The notes beneath the pieces are model-generated. The model did not search any database, had not been told where the DNA came from, and worked only from the letters and a program-made list of their open reading frames with translations. From Thermocrinis minervae (GTDB taxonomy: Bacteria; Aquificota; Aquificia; Aquificales; Aquificaceae), in assembly GCF_900142435.1 (NCBI RefSeq), contig NZ_LT670846.1:1-64000 (forward strand): a stretch of 64,000 nucleotides of DNA, in the 5' to 3' direction. A program made the translations under genes and the position numbers. Positions 45,196-53,321 of the stretch are shown one piece after another (position 1 is the stretch's first letter; each line of letters begins with the position of its first letter).

Positions 45196-45229
45196 TGCCA
45201 TCATGACATCCTGCATGCCATTATGACAT
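45195..45229 (+). promoter_or_regulatory. Two direct dyad repeats, probable sigma-54 activator binding sites
   Basis: ATGCCATCATGACAT (45195-45209) and ATGCCATTATGACAT (45215-45229) differ at one base and are spaced 20 bases apart, about two helical turns. Each is itself an imperfect inverted repeat (ATGNCAT-N-ATGNCAT), as expected for a dimeric Fis-type activator. They lie about 65-100 bases upstream of the -24 element, a usual enhancer distance. That the adjacent NtrC-type protein binds them is inference. Confidence 0.75.
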
Positions 45230-45292
45230 ACACATAAGACCCACTCCTCTGACAAAAGGCTTTTAAATCCTACACTTTTCAAAATCCCCTCC

Positions 45293-45309
45293 TTGGCATG
45301 ATTTTTGCA
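45293..45309 (+). promoter_or_regulatory. Sigma-54 (-24/-12) promoter
   Basis: TTGGCATG-ATTT-TTGCA matches the sigma-54 consensus TTGGCACG-N4-TTGCA at all but one position, with the GG (45295-45296) and GC (45307-45308) exactly 12 bases apart. A start is expected near 45320, just before the GGAGG ribosome site (45324-45328) of the DsrE-like gene. The promoter falls after the activator gene and after its enhancer-like repeats. Confidence 0.85.
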
Positions 45310-45336
45310 AAAAGGTTGTATGCGGAGGTGGATAGT

Positions 45337-45843
45337 ATGGACAGGAGGAGCTTTTTTAAGTGGACCTCTCTGCTAGTGGGTTTACCTTTCATAGGAAGGT
45401 TTGCAGGTGCAGCACCGCCACGCATAGAATACAAAGACTTTAAGAAGGAAGCAGACATATCCGTAGTCTATCACTGTGACTTTCCACAGGAGCCACGTTT
45501 TAGGGCCATGCTCGGTAACATAGGGAATCATCTATCTGTTTACAACAACGATCCATTCAAGATAAAGATAGTGGTGGTTGCCCATGGACCGGGCGTAAAG
45601 TTTTTCATGAAGGACCTCACAGGCTCACCCTGGGAATCTGAACCCATAAACGTAGAAGAACTCTACAGAATGGAGAAGGACCTTACGATCTATGGAGTTG
45701 AGTACTACATATGTAACATAACCCTCACAAGACTAAGACTTGATCCTAATAAGCTTCATGAGTTTACAAAGATAGTTCCGTCAGGTGTTGGGGCCATAGG
45801 TGAGCTTCAAGCGAGGGGCTATGGCTACATAAAAGTTCAGTAG
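45337..45843 (+). CDS. Tat-exported DsrE/DsrF-like protein
   Basis: 168 residues. The N terminus MDRRSFFKWTSLLVGLPFIG carries a twin-arginine motif (DRRSFFK). The mature domain follows the DsrE-like pattern: strand, KIKIVVVAHGPGVKFFM loop, YGVEYYICNIT with Cys126 at the usual sulfur-carrier position, and VPSGVGAIGELQARGYGYIKV at the end. Related proteins relay sulfur in oxidation pathways. Here it would act in the periplasm. An ATG at 45298 in frame lies inside the sigma-54 promoter, so the start with GGAGG eight bases upstream (45337) is preferred. Confidence 0.85.
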   Translation: MDRRSFFKWTSLLVGLPFIGRFAGAAPPRIEYKDFKKEADISVVYHCDFPQEPRFRAMLGNIGNHLSVYNNDPFKIKIVVVAHGPGVKFFMKDLTGSPWESEPINVEELYRMEKDLTIYGVEYYICNITLTRLRLDPNKLHEFTKIVPSGVGAIGELQARGYGYIKVQ

Positions 45844-45855
45844 GGAGGTTTAAGC

Positions 45856-47442
45856 ATGAAGAAGCATCTTCTTACTTCGAGCTGCTTGGCTTTGCTTCTA
45901 TTCAGCCCAGAGTTTTCTCACGCCATAAAGCTGAGCACCTCTTCAGAGGAGCAGTACCTAGACATAAACTTCCTCATTCAAACCTGGTTTAGACATCAAA
46001 ACATAAGCGATCAAAACAGGCCTAACTTTGTCAACGCAAGCAGTAGGGATGATGTATTCTTCAGGAGGATAAGGATAAGGTTCGGTGGTAGCGTAAACCA
46101 GTGGTTTAAGTTCAACCTAGTTCTGAGAGATAACGACTTTGGCAGGGATCCTTATGACGCACCTTTTGGAGGGCAGCCAACTCATGCAAAAAGGCAGAGC
46201 AACGGAAATACGGGCTACATCCATGAATTTGACCTCATACTAGTACCAAGCGCCATGACCGACCTGAAGAGTCTGACGGTAGACCTTCACTTGGGGTATC
46301 CTAGAGTACCCCTAGGAAGGGAACAGTTTCAAAGAGCCTATGACAACATAGACCTTGACAGGACAAACGCCACCCTAAGATGGACCCATCTTGCCATAGG
46401 AGACGTCACGGGGAGGTCCTTCGGAGGCTATGTACACTTGAGGACACCCCCTAAAGGTCAAGGCTACTCTAAGATAACCTTTGATGCCTTTGTGGGAGCC
46501 TTTTCCAGTTTTAAGAACGTAAAAAACCCATGGGATGATACAGTCGTCGGCGTATCTAATAATACACCACTCTGTGGATATACAACCCCAAATCCAAACA
46601 TATCCACATGCTTGTCTAAGGCAAGGGGCAACTCCTCCAACAACCCTCTTTACACCTTTAGGGCCACGCTACAACTGGGTGACCCAGAAGGAAGACCTGC
46701 TATCTACAACTGGCTCTATAGGGACACTTACATAGGGAAAAGAAAGGGAATAACTCTTGGTGTATCTTATGCCTTCCAGAACAAGATAGACTAGCATATC
46801 GTAACGGATACCCAAGGGATATCCGCAGGTGTATTAGGTAACGGCTCACCGTACAACGGTGCTGGAACTGTAAACGTGCGCATACCCTACCTAATACTTC
46901 CCAATCCAATAGGTGTAAACAGCACTACGGTGTCGCAGAGTTTGCTTGACAACAAGGTTAACATGAGGTTTTACGGTGCGGACTTAGCCTGGCATCACGG
47001 ACCAATATCCTTCCTAGCGGAGATTGGACAGGTTAAGTTTGAAAAGCTACTCCTGACAGATGGTGCCAACAACCTATATCCTAATCAAAGCATAAAGAAC
47101 TCCTTCTGGATTGTGAAGGCAGGATATCTCTTGAACGAAAAATCTCCACATAAGTTCGAACCTTACATAAGCTACTCTGAGTACAAACCTCAGATAGTGA
47201 TAGTGGGCAGCGGAGCTAATGCCAGACTGTACGGTGACGCTACAAACTTTGTGGGAGCTAACCAACTGACCGCCGGTCAGGACAGATCTACCTTGGGTAA
47301 GATAAAACAGCTCGGCCTGGGCATCAACTACTACTACAGGAACGAAAACTTCAGATGGACCATTGAGTACACAAAGTTCGACGAAGAAAGAAACAAGATA
47401 AACAACGATGCTGTAACGATTCAGTTCCAGTGGATCTTCTAA
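45856..47442 (+). pseudogene. Porin-like outer-membrane protein gene interrupted by an in-frame TAG
   Basis: A signal peptide (MKKHLLTSSCLALLLFSPEFSHA) leads into a beta-barrel-like chain with alternating aromatic strands (FFRRIRIRFGGSVNQWFKFNLVLRD). The chain resembles phosphate-selective or general anion porins. The reading frame is broken only by TAG at 46792-46794 (codon 313). The same frame continues open for 215 more codons, ending in a typical barrel terminus with final aromatic (FQWIF). A single base change such as TAC to TAG would explain it. Without the stop the product is about 528 residues. It follows the DsrE-like gene by 12 bases with GGGAGG and probably shares the sigma-54 promoter. 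Confidence 0.8.
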
Positions 47443-47445
47443 AGC

Positions 47446-48360
47446 TTACCTCCCTTTCCGTTCCCCTCCTTTTTTTATCAAAAAACCCTCCTTTATTCCC
47501 CAGTCACTTACGACTATCTCCTTCTTACCAAACAGGAGGAGTATCCTGTAGAACATGACTATCCCTGCTATTATTACCTTGGACCTTTTTGGCTCTATGT
47601 GTGGGAATGTGGCGTACCTTTCTTGTGCTTTCATGGAAGAAAGGATTTCGAGCCACTTCATGATAGCTTCTAGGGAAAGAGCCTTGCCATGTACCTGAGA
47701 AGGGTCGTAAGGGAAGACGTTGTACTCTAACGCCGCCAGGGTGGTTATAGTACCACCAAGTCCCACAAGTTGATCCACTGGTCTTACCAACTCGGATATT
47801 CTTTCATCTACGTAGTTTTTGAGAGACTCTAGCTCGTATATGGTGGGTGGGTCGTGCTTTATGAACTCCTCCGTCAGGCTTACTATACCCATAGGAAGTG
47901 ATCGGACCTCATAGAGCTTTTTATCCCTTCCAAATACGAACTCTGTAGACCCTCCACCCTGGTCTATGACGCACACGTGACCGCTAAGATCGAGGGAGTA
48001 AACAGCAGACAAAAAGGCTAACTCTCCTTCCTTCTCTGGTGGTATCACTTCAACTGTTAACCCTAACCTCTCTTTGACTAGTCTAAAAAACTGATCTCTA
48101 TTCTTTGCCTTTCTAAGGGCTTCTGTTCCCAAAAGGTATATCTCTTGTACACCTAGCTCCTTTGCCTTCTTGAGGTAGGACTCTATTACCTGTAAAGTTT
48201 CCTCCATCCTGTCTTCCTGTATTAGACCTTCGGACTGTACACCGCTCATAAGGGATGTGATCTTTCCTTCCTTATAGACTATATGGGGTACACCGTTGTT
48301 AATATCTGCAACAGCAAGCCTACAGGAGTAAGAGCCTATGTCTACTACAGCAAGCCTCAT
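47446..48360 (-). CDS. ppx: Ppx/GppA-family exopolyphosphatase
   Basis: 304 residues, single ASKHA-fold Ppx/GppA domain, with the short form lacking the C-terminal HD part. Motifs are VVDIGSYSCRLAVADI at the N terminus, GTEALRKAKN near residue 84, and VIDQGGGSTEFVF near 137. The catalytic glutamate is in the usual EKEGELAFLSAVYSL block near 118. It degrades polyphosphate or pppGpp. Last gene of the arsR-trxA-trxB-MBL-ppx set, overlapping the MBL gene by four bases, and ending three bases from the opposing porin-like gene. Confidence 0.9.
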   Translation of the reverse strand: MRLAVVDIGSYSCRLAVADINNGVPHIVYKEGKITSLMSGVQSEGLIQEDRMEETLQVIESYLKKAKELGVQEIYLLGTEALRKAKNRDQFFRLVKERLGLTVEVIPPEKEGELAFLSAVYSLDLSGHVCVIDQGGGSTEFVFGRDKKLYEVRSLPMGIVSLTEEFIKHDPPTIYELESLKNYVDERISELVRPVDQLVGLGGTITTLAALEYNVFPYDPSQVHGKALSLEAIMKWLEILSSMKAQERYATFPHIEPKRSKVIIAGIVMFYRILLLFGKKEIVVSDWGIKEGFLIKKGGERKGR

Positions 48361-48989
48361 AGTAGCTCCCTCAGGTAAGGATTGAAGACCCTCTCATGGC
48401 CTATTGTGGTCTTATCATAGTGACCCGTTACCACCAGTGTGTCGTCAGGAAGCTCTTCAAACACACGCCTCAAGGATTTTTTTAAAGCCTGAAGGTCCCC
48501 ACCAGGCAGATCCCATCTTCCCACACCCCCTCTGAAGAGAAGGTCCCCGGCTATTAACAGGGAATGTTGTGGTATGTAAAAGCAGCAAAGTCCTGGAGTA
48601 TGACCGGGTGTATGCAATACCCTTATCTCCACAGACCCAAACTTTATGGTATCTCCTTCCCTTATGGAGATATCAGGTTCTGGGCAGGGTAGTTCGGCTC
48701 CTATATACCTATCAAACCCTGGCCAAAGGGTATCTTCTAACAAAAAAAGATCTTCTTCGTTCATGTAAAAGATGGCATCAGTCCGCTCTTTTAGGGTCTT
48801 TACTACACCTACGTGATCTATGTGTCCGTGCGTTGCAAGTATGCCCACCAGTTTAAAGTCCTTCAACTCTTCTATTATCCTGCTTGCATCTGCTCCAGGG
48901 TCTATTACTAAGGCCTCCTTCCTCTCCTCGTCCAACAGTATAGAGCAGTTAACAGATAAGGGTCCTACCGAGAGCACCTTCAGAAGCAT
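48357..48989 (-). CDS. Metallo-beta-lactamase-fold hydrolase (glyoxalase II-like)
   Basis: 210 residues. The metal-binding HTHGHIDHVG-type motif is present as THGHIDHVG near residue 55. Further ligands are LHTPGHTPG near 130, GDLLFRGGVGR near 150 and GHYDKTTIGHE near 190. Size and motifs match the YcbL-like, short glyoxalase II group lacking the C-terminal helical domain. Its substrate is probably a thioester such as hydroxyacylglutathione or a related thiol adduct, but is not clear in an organism without evident glutathione genes here. It lies between trxB and ppx in one operon. Confidence 0.88.
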   Translation of the reverse strand: MLLKVLSVGPLSVNCSILLDEERKEALVIDPGADASRIIEELKDFKLVGILATHGHIDHVGVVKTLKERTDAIFYMNEEDLFLLEDTLWPGFDRYIGAELPCPEPDISIREGDTIKFGSVEIRVLHTPGHTPGLCCFYIPQHSLLIAGDLLFRGGVGRWDLPGGDLQALKKSLRRVFEELPDDTLVVTGHYDKTTIGHERVFNPYLRELL

Positions 48990-48990
48990 A

Positions 48991-49932
48991 TTAAAACTCT
49001 TCTTGCAGGTACTTCTCTGCCTCTATGGCAGCTATACAACCCTCCCCTACTGCAACAGCCACCTGACCTGTGGCGCCGCTTCTGCAATCACCGCAGGCAA
49101 ACACACCTGGTACGTTCGTTCTCATACGCTCATCTGTCTTTATGTAACCTCTCTCATCCAACTCCACAAAACCCTTCAAGAATCCTGTGCTTGGCTCAAG
49201 CCCTATGAATATGAACACACCCTCTACGTTTAACTCGGAGAGCTCACCCGTCTTTGTGTCCCTTAGCACTAGCCTTTCTACGGCTTGACTTCCCTCTATC
49301 CTTTCAACTACCTTGTTGGGTATGAACTTTATCTTTGGGTTGGAAAAGACCTTTTCTTGTAGGTGCTTTTGAGCGCGAAGCTGATCTCTTCGGTGAATAA
49401 GATAGACTACGCTGCCAAAACGAGTAAGAAAAAGGCTTTCCTGACATGCAGAATCACCACCACCTATTACAGCTATGGGAACACCGTCAAAGAGGGCCCC
49501 ATCACAGGTAGCACAGTAGGATACTCCTCTGTTTAAAAACTCCTCCTCTCCAGGAACGCCTAATCTCCTTGGACTTGCACCCACGGCCAATACTACCGTT
49601 TTGCTTCTAACCATTTGACCTGTTCTAAGGTGTATGAATAGCTCCTTATCTACTTTTTCAATCTTTAAAACTTCGCCGCGGTGTATCTTAAGGCCAAATC
49701 TTTCAGCTTGGGCCTTGAACCGCTGGGTCAATTCTTTCCCGCTTATACCTTCTGGAAACCCAGGGTAGTTCTCAACTAGATCTGTTATAGCTATCTGACC
49801 GCCCAACGTACCCTTCTCAAAGAGAAGGGTGTTCATCTTTGCTCTTGCGCAGTAAAGACCTGCGGTAAGCCCCGCAGGTCCACCACCCACTATGACACAA
49901 TCGTAGAGTATATCTTCAGAAAACCCGTTCAT
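48991..49932 (-). CDS. trxB: Thioredoxin reductase
   Basis: 313 residues, FAD/NAD(P)H flavoprotein. FAD motif VGGGPAGLTAGLYCARA lies near the N terminus, and the redox-active CATC in GVSYCATCDGALF near residue 138. The NAD(P)-binding loop VIGGGDSACQESL follows near 155, and GVFACGDCRSG near 275. It reduces the adjacent thioredoxin. The ATG overlaps the trxA stop, and the metallo-beta-lactamase gene starts one base after its stop, all on the minus strand. Confidence 0.96.
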   Translation of the reverse strand: MNGFSEDILYDCVIVGGGPAGLTAGLYCARAKMNTLLFEKGTLGGQIAITDLVENYPGFPEGISGKELTQRFKAQAERFGLKIHRGEVLKIEKVDKELFIHLRTGQMVRSKTVVLAVGASPRRLGVPGEEEFLNRGVSYCATCDGALFDGVPIAVIGGGDSACQESLFLTRFGSVVYLIHRRDQLRAQKHLQEKVFSNPKIKFIPNKVVERIEGSQAVERLVLRDTKTGELSELNVEGVFIFIGLEPSTGFLKGFVELDERGYIKTDERMRTNVPGVFACGDCRSGATGQVAVAVGEGCIAAIEAEKYLQEEF

Positions 49933-50255
49933 ATGTGACTGAGTATCATCTGCCTTAGGGCTTCCTTGGGCTGTACACCTATCCTCGTGTCTACCACTTC
50001 ACCGTTCTTGAAGAGCATAACAGTGGGTATGGCCCTTATGCCATACTGCATCGCTATGTTTGGGTTTTCATCCGTGTTTAGCTTTCCTACCTTTACCTTT
50101 CCCTCAAACTCCTCCGCAAGTTCCTCTATTATGGGTGCCAATATCCTGCATGGTCCACACCACGGAGCCCAAAAGTCCACGAGCACAAGCCCGTCGGAGT
50201 TAAGCACCTCCGTCTGCCAGTTGCTGTCAGTTAAAGTGATAACTTTTCCAGCCAT
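49929..50255 (-). CDS. trxA: Thioredoxin
   Basis: 108 residues, typical single-domain thioredoxin with VLVDFWAPWCGPCRILAPI (active-site WCGPC near residue 33) and the cis-proline loop IRAIPTVMLFKNG near 75. Cytoplasmic disulfide reductant for enzymes such as ribonucleotide reductase. It lies two bases downstream of the arsR-type gene and overlaps trxB by four bases. Confidence 0.97.
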   Translation of the reverse strand: MAGKVITLTDSNWQTEVLNSDGLVLVDFWAPWCGPCRILAPIIEELAEEFEGKVKVGKLNTDENPNIAMQYGIRAIPTVMLFKNGEVVDTRIGVQPKEALRQMILSHI

Positions 50256-50257
50256 GC

Positions 50258-50563
50258 CTATCCTCCTTTATTAGCCTCTTCCTTTTCAGATGCAAGCAAC
50301 CTATATATGTGTATTACTCTCCTGTCCTTTATGTAATAACACACCACTGAACCGTCCCTTTTACATCCTAATATACCTTTATTCCTAAGAATGCTGAGAT
50401 GTTGAGAGATGTTAGGCTGGGATGTGCCTATGAGCTCGCTCAAGTTTTTAACGCACTGCTTGCTCTCCATAAGCTCTGCCACTATCCTCAGTCTTATAGG
50501 ATGTGCCAGAGCTTTTAAAAACTCAGCCCACTCTTCCAACCTTTCCTCTTCGCTTACTACCAT
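50258..50563 (-). CDS. ArsR-family transcriptional regulator with three cysteines
   Basis: 101 residues from the ATG at 50563. A TTG reading from 50593 would run through the promoter palindrome. The winged helix-turn-helix is clear: FLKALAHPIRLRIVAELME, SELIGTSQPNISQHLSILRNKGIL, and the wing KRDGSVVCYYI. Cysteines are Cys37 (the alpha-2 position used by thiol- or metal-sensing ArsR proteins), Cys67 and Cys75. Co-transcription with thioredoxin and its reductase suggests a redox or reactive-sulfur signal; which is not shown by the sequence. Confidence 0.88.
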   Translation of the reverse strand: MVVSEEERLEEWAEFLKALAHPIRLRIVAELMESKQCVKNLSELIGTSQPNISQHLSILRNKGILGCKRDGSVVCYYIKDRRVIHIYRLLASEKEEANKGG

Positions 50564-50575
50564 AACGCACCCCTG

Positions 50576-50590
50576 TATATAATTATATAT
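50576..50590. promoter_or_regulatory. AT-palindrome in the arsR/dienelactone hydrolase divergent gap
   Basis: TATATAATTATATA (50576-50589) is a perfect 14-base inverted repeat between two divergent starts (50563 minus and 50617 plus). It overlaps TATAAT-like boxes on both strands, so a repressor bound here could block both. An ArsR-type dimer is the obvious candidate, but AT-rich palindromes also arise by chance. Confidence 0.45.
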
Positions 50591-50616
50591 CAATAAAATA
50601 TAACAGGAGGATTGCT

Positions 50617-51324
50617 ATGGGAAAGATGATTAGCTTCAAAAAGGACGGAGTGGAGGTTTCTGGGTATTTTGCAGAGCCTGAGGCCATAACGAAGGGTCCG
50701 CTCGTCATAGTTATACACGAATGGTGGGGACTTGTACCTCATATAAAGGACGTGTGTGACAGGTACGCAAGGGAAGGCTTTTTCGCCTTCGGCATAGATC
50801 TATACAAGGGTAAGACTGCTAACAACCCAGAGGATGCAGGCAAGCTCATGCAGGATCTCTTTCAAAACAGGCTTCCTGAAGCCGAGGCTATGTTCAAAGC
50901 AAGCCTGGATTACTTTAAGGAGAACGACATAGGGTTTGTGGGTAGGGTCCAGGACTATAGGTTTGGAGTTACGGGCTTTTGCTGTGGTGGAACGTGCACC
51001 TGGTACTTTGGGGCTAAGTTCCCCCAAGACGTTCATGCCTTAGCTCCATACTACGGCTTGTACAGCATAGTGCCTATAGACTTTTCCAAGATAAAGGCTC
51101 CCGTGTTTGCCGTCCATGCAGGAAAGGACGCCTTCATACCACTGTCGGACGTAGTCAAGGCAATAGAGGAGTGCAATAAACACTCCATAAACGCCCAGTT
51201 TATCATATACGCAGGCGTGGATCATGCCTTCTTCAACGATGCAAGGCCTGAGGTCTACCATGAAGAGTACGCCAAAGACGTGTGGATAAAGACAGTAGCC
51301 TTCTTCAAGCAACATCTAGAATGA
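50617..51324 (+). CDS. Dienelactone hydrolase-family protein
   Basis: 235 residues, alpha/beta hydrolase. The catalytic cysteine is in GFCCGGTCTWYFG near residue 125. The aspartate is in VHAGKDAFIPLSD near 171 and the histidine in AGVDHAFFND near 205. The family cleaves dienelactone in aromatic degradation, but most bacterial members have unknown substrates. A clear AGGAGG ribosome site lies seven bases upstream. The stop overlaps the cstA ATG (ATGA), so the hydrolase and transporter are translated together. Confidence 0.88.
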   Translation: MGKMISFKKDGVEVSGYFAEPEAITKGPLVIVIHEWWGLVPHIKDVCDRYAREGFFAFGIDLYKGKTANNPEDAGKLMQDLFQNRLPEAEAMFKASLDYFKENDIGFVGRVQDYRFGVTGFCCGGTCTWYFGAKFPQDVHALAPYYGLYSIVPIDFSKIKAPVFAVHAGKDAFIPLSDVVKAIEECNKHSINAQFIIYAGVDHAFFNDARPEVYHEEYAKDVWIKTVAFFKQHLE

Positions 51325-53321
51325 GGGAAAAGCTTATACTCCTAATTCTTTCTCTAGTAGGTGCTTTTTCTCTATATGTATTGGCCATAGAGAGAGGAGA
51401 AAAGGTAAATGCAGTATGGTTCTTAGTGGCTACCCTCTGCGCTTTTACTATAGGTTACAGGTACTACAGCAGGTTCATAGCCTACAAAGTTTTTCAGGTA
51501 GATGACAGCAACCCCACTCCAGCCCATAAGTTTTACAACAAGGTAGACTTTGTTCCTACCAACAAGTGGGTGCTTTTTGCTCACCAGTTTGCCTCCATCT
51601 CTGGTGCTGGACCTTTGGTAGGTCCTGTCCTTGCTGCTCAAATGGGTTATCTTCCTGGGCTTCTGTGGATACTGATAGGTGTGGTTCTTGCTGGTGCTGT
51701 GCAGGATATGGTAGTGCTTGCCATGTCCATGCGCAAGGATGCTAAAAGCTTGGGTCAGATAGCTAAGGAGGAGCTTGGTAAGCTTGGGGGTATTGTGGTT
51801 CTCCTCACCATATTTTCCATACTCATTATACTGCTTGCAGTCCTTGCCCTGGTTATAGTCAAGGCTATGTTCAACAGCCCGTGGAGTACCTTTACAGTCT
51901 TTGCGAGCATACCCATAGCCATCCTTATGGGCTTGTACATGTGGTACGTAAGACCTGGCTCTGCACTTATCCCTTTCCTGTTTGGAGCTACTTCCTTACT
52001 ACTCAGCTTATATATAGGTAGATTGGTTGCAGACTCTCCAACTTTGTCCGTGTACTTTAACTTGTCTGAAAAGACTCTAGCCTTCTTCCTCATGGCTTAT
52101 GGCTTTACCGCTTCAGTCCTGCCCGTGTGGCTGCTGCTGGTACCAAGGGATTACCTTAGCACTTTCCTCAAGCTTGGAACTGTTGTGCTCGTAGCTATTG
52201 GTGTACTCGTGGCTATGCCTGAAGTGAAGATGCCGGCACTTACCCAGTTTGCTTTCAATGGAAATGGTCCCGTCTGGAAGGGTGATCTGTTTCCCTTCTT
52301 GTTTATAACTATAGCGTGTGGTGCTATATCGGGCTTTCACTCACTCATATCTTCTGGAACGACGCCAAAGCTCATAGACAAAGAAAGCCACATAAGGCTT
52401 GTAGGTTATGGGGGTATGCTAGCTGAATCCTTCGTAGCAGTCATAGCCCTTATAGCAGCTGTCAGCATGGAGCCTGGTCTTTACTTCGCCATAAACTCTC
52501 CCCCGTCAGTGATAGGAAAGACCTTTGAACAGGCAGCATCCGTGATATCTTCGTGGGGTTTCCCTATAACAGCTGAGGAGTTAAAGAGGTACTCGCAAGA
52601 GGTTCACGAGAACATCCTCTCAAGGACTGGCGGAGCTCCATCCTTCGCCATAGGTATAGCCTACATACTTGCCAAAAGCACATCGGAGGCACTCATAGCC
52701 TTTTGGTATCACTTTGCCATACTCTTTGAAGCCATGTTCATACTCACCACCATAGACGCAGGCACGAGAGTAGGAAAGTACATCCTTATGGACATACTGA
52801 GCTACGTACACCCATCCTTCAAAAACTACTCTAACCCTATTCTGAACATATTCGTAAGCTTCGTAGTTGTTGCCCTGTGGGGCTACTTCCTGTATGCAGG
52901 TGTTGTGGATCCCTATGGTGGTGTAAAGACCCTTTGGCCTCTATTTGGAGTATCCAACCAGTTGTTGGCTACTGCAGCCCTTATAATAGCAACCTACTAC
53001 ATAGCCACAAGGCATGGAATAAGGTATGCGTGGGTAACAGGATTGCCAGCACTGTTCGTAGGCATAAACACCATAACGGCTGGGCTTGAAAAGGTGTTCC
53101 ATCCTGACAAGGGTATAGGTTTTCTGGCACATGCTCGATGGATCTCTTCCTTCCTCCAAAAAGGAGAGCTTCCCTCCGGTATAAACTCTATGGACGTAGC
53201 CCATAAAGTACTTCTTGGAGATTACATAAACGCAACACTGGCGTTTACTTATGTCTCTTTAGTAGTGCTTGTGGCACTAATCAGTCTTTACAAAGTCTTC
53301 AAACATCTGCAGAAGGTTTAA
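51321..53321 (+). CDS. cstA: CstA-family peptide/pyruvate transporter
   Basis: 666 residues from the ATG overlapping the upstream stop; longer readings would lie inside the hydrolase gene. About 16-18 transmembrane segments. The CstA signature region VDFVPTNKWVLFAHQFASISGAGPLVGPVLAAQ lies near residues 70-105 (given here in shortened form as PTNKWVLFAHQ and GAGPLVGPVLA), with ISGFHSLISSGTTPK near 345. E. coli relatives take up peptides or pyruvate under carbon starvation. In an apparently autotrophic organism it may scavenge pyruvate. The last 45 bases overlap the opposing prenyl-synthase gene. Confidence 0.93.
   Translation: MREKLILLILSLVGAFSLYVLAIERGEKVNAVWFLVATLCAFTIGYRYYSRFIAYKVFQVDDSNPTPAHKFYNKVDFVPTNKWVLFAHQFASISGAGPLVGPVLAAQMGYLPGLLWILIGVVLAGAVQDMVVLAMSMRKDAKSLGQIAKEELGKLGGIVVLLTIFSILIILLAVLALVIVKAMFNSPWSTFTVFASIPIAILMGLYMWYVRPGSALIPFLFGATSLLLSLYIGRLVADSPTLSVYFNLSEKTLAFFLMAYGFTASVLPVWLLLVPRDYLSTFLKLGTVVLVAIGVLVAMPEVKMPALTQFAFNGNGPVWKGDLFPFLFITIACGAISGFHSLISSGTTPKLIDKESHIRLVGYGGMLAESFVAVIALIAAVSMEPGLYFAINSPPSVIGKTFEQAASVISSWGFPITAEELKRYSQEVHENILSRTGGAPSFAIGIAYILAKSTSEALIAFWYHFAILFEAMFILTTIDAGTRVGKYILMDILSYVHPSFKNYSNPILNIFVSFVVVALWGYFLYAGVVDPYGGVKTLWPLFGVSNQLLATAALIIATYYIATRHGIRYAWVTGLPALFVGINTITAGLEKVFHPDKGIGFLAHARWISSFLQKGELPSGINSMDVAHKVLLGDYINATLAFTYVSLVVLVALISLYKVFKHLQKV

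Noticed and set aside
45298-45336. Earlier ATG for the DsrE-like gene
   Set aside because: It falls within the -24/-12 promoter, upstream of the expected transcript start; the Tat motif is complete from 45337.
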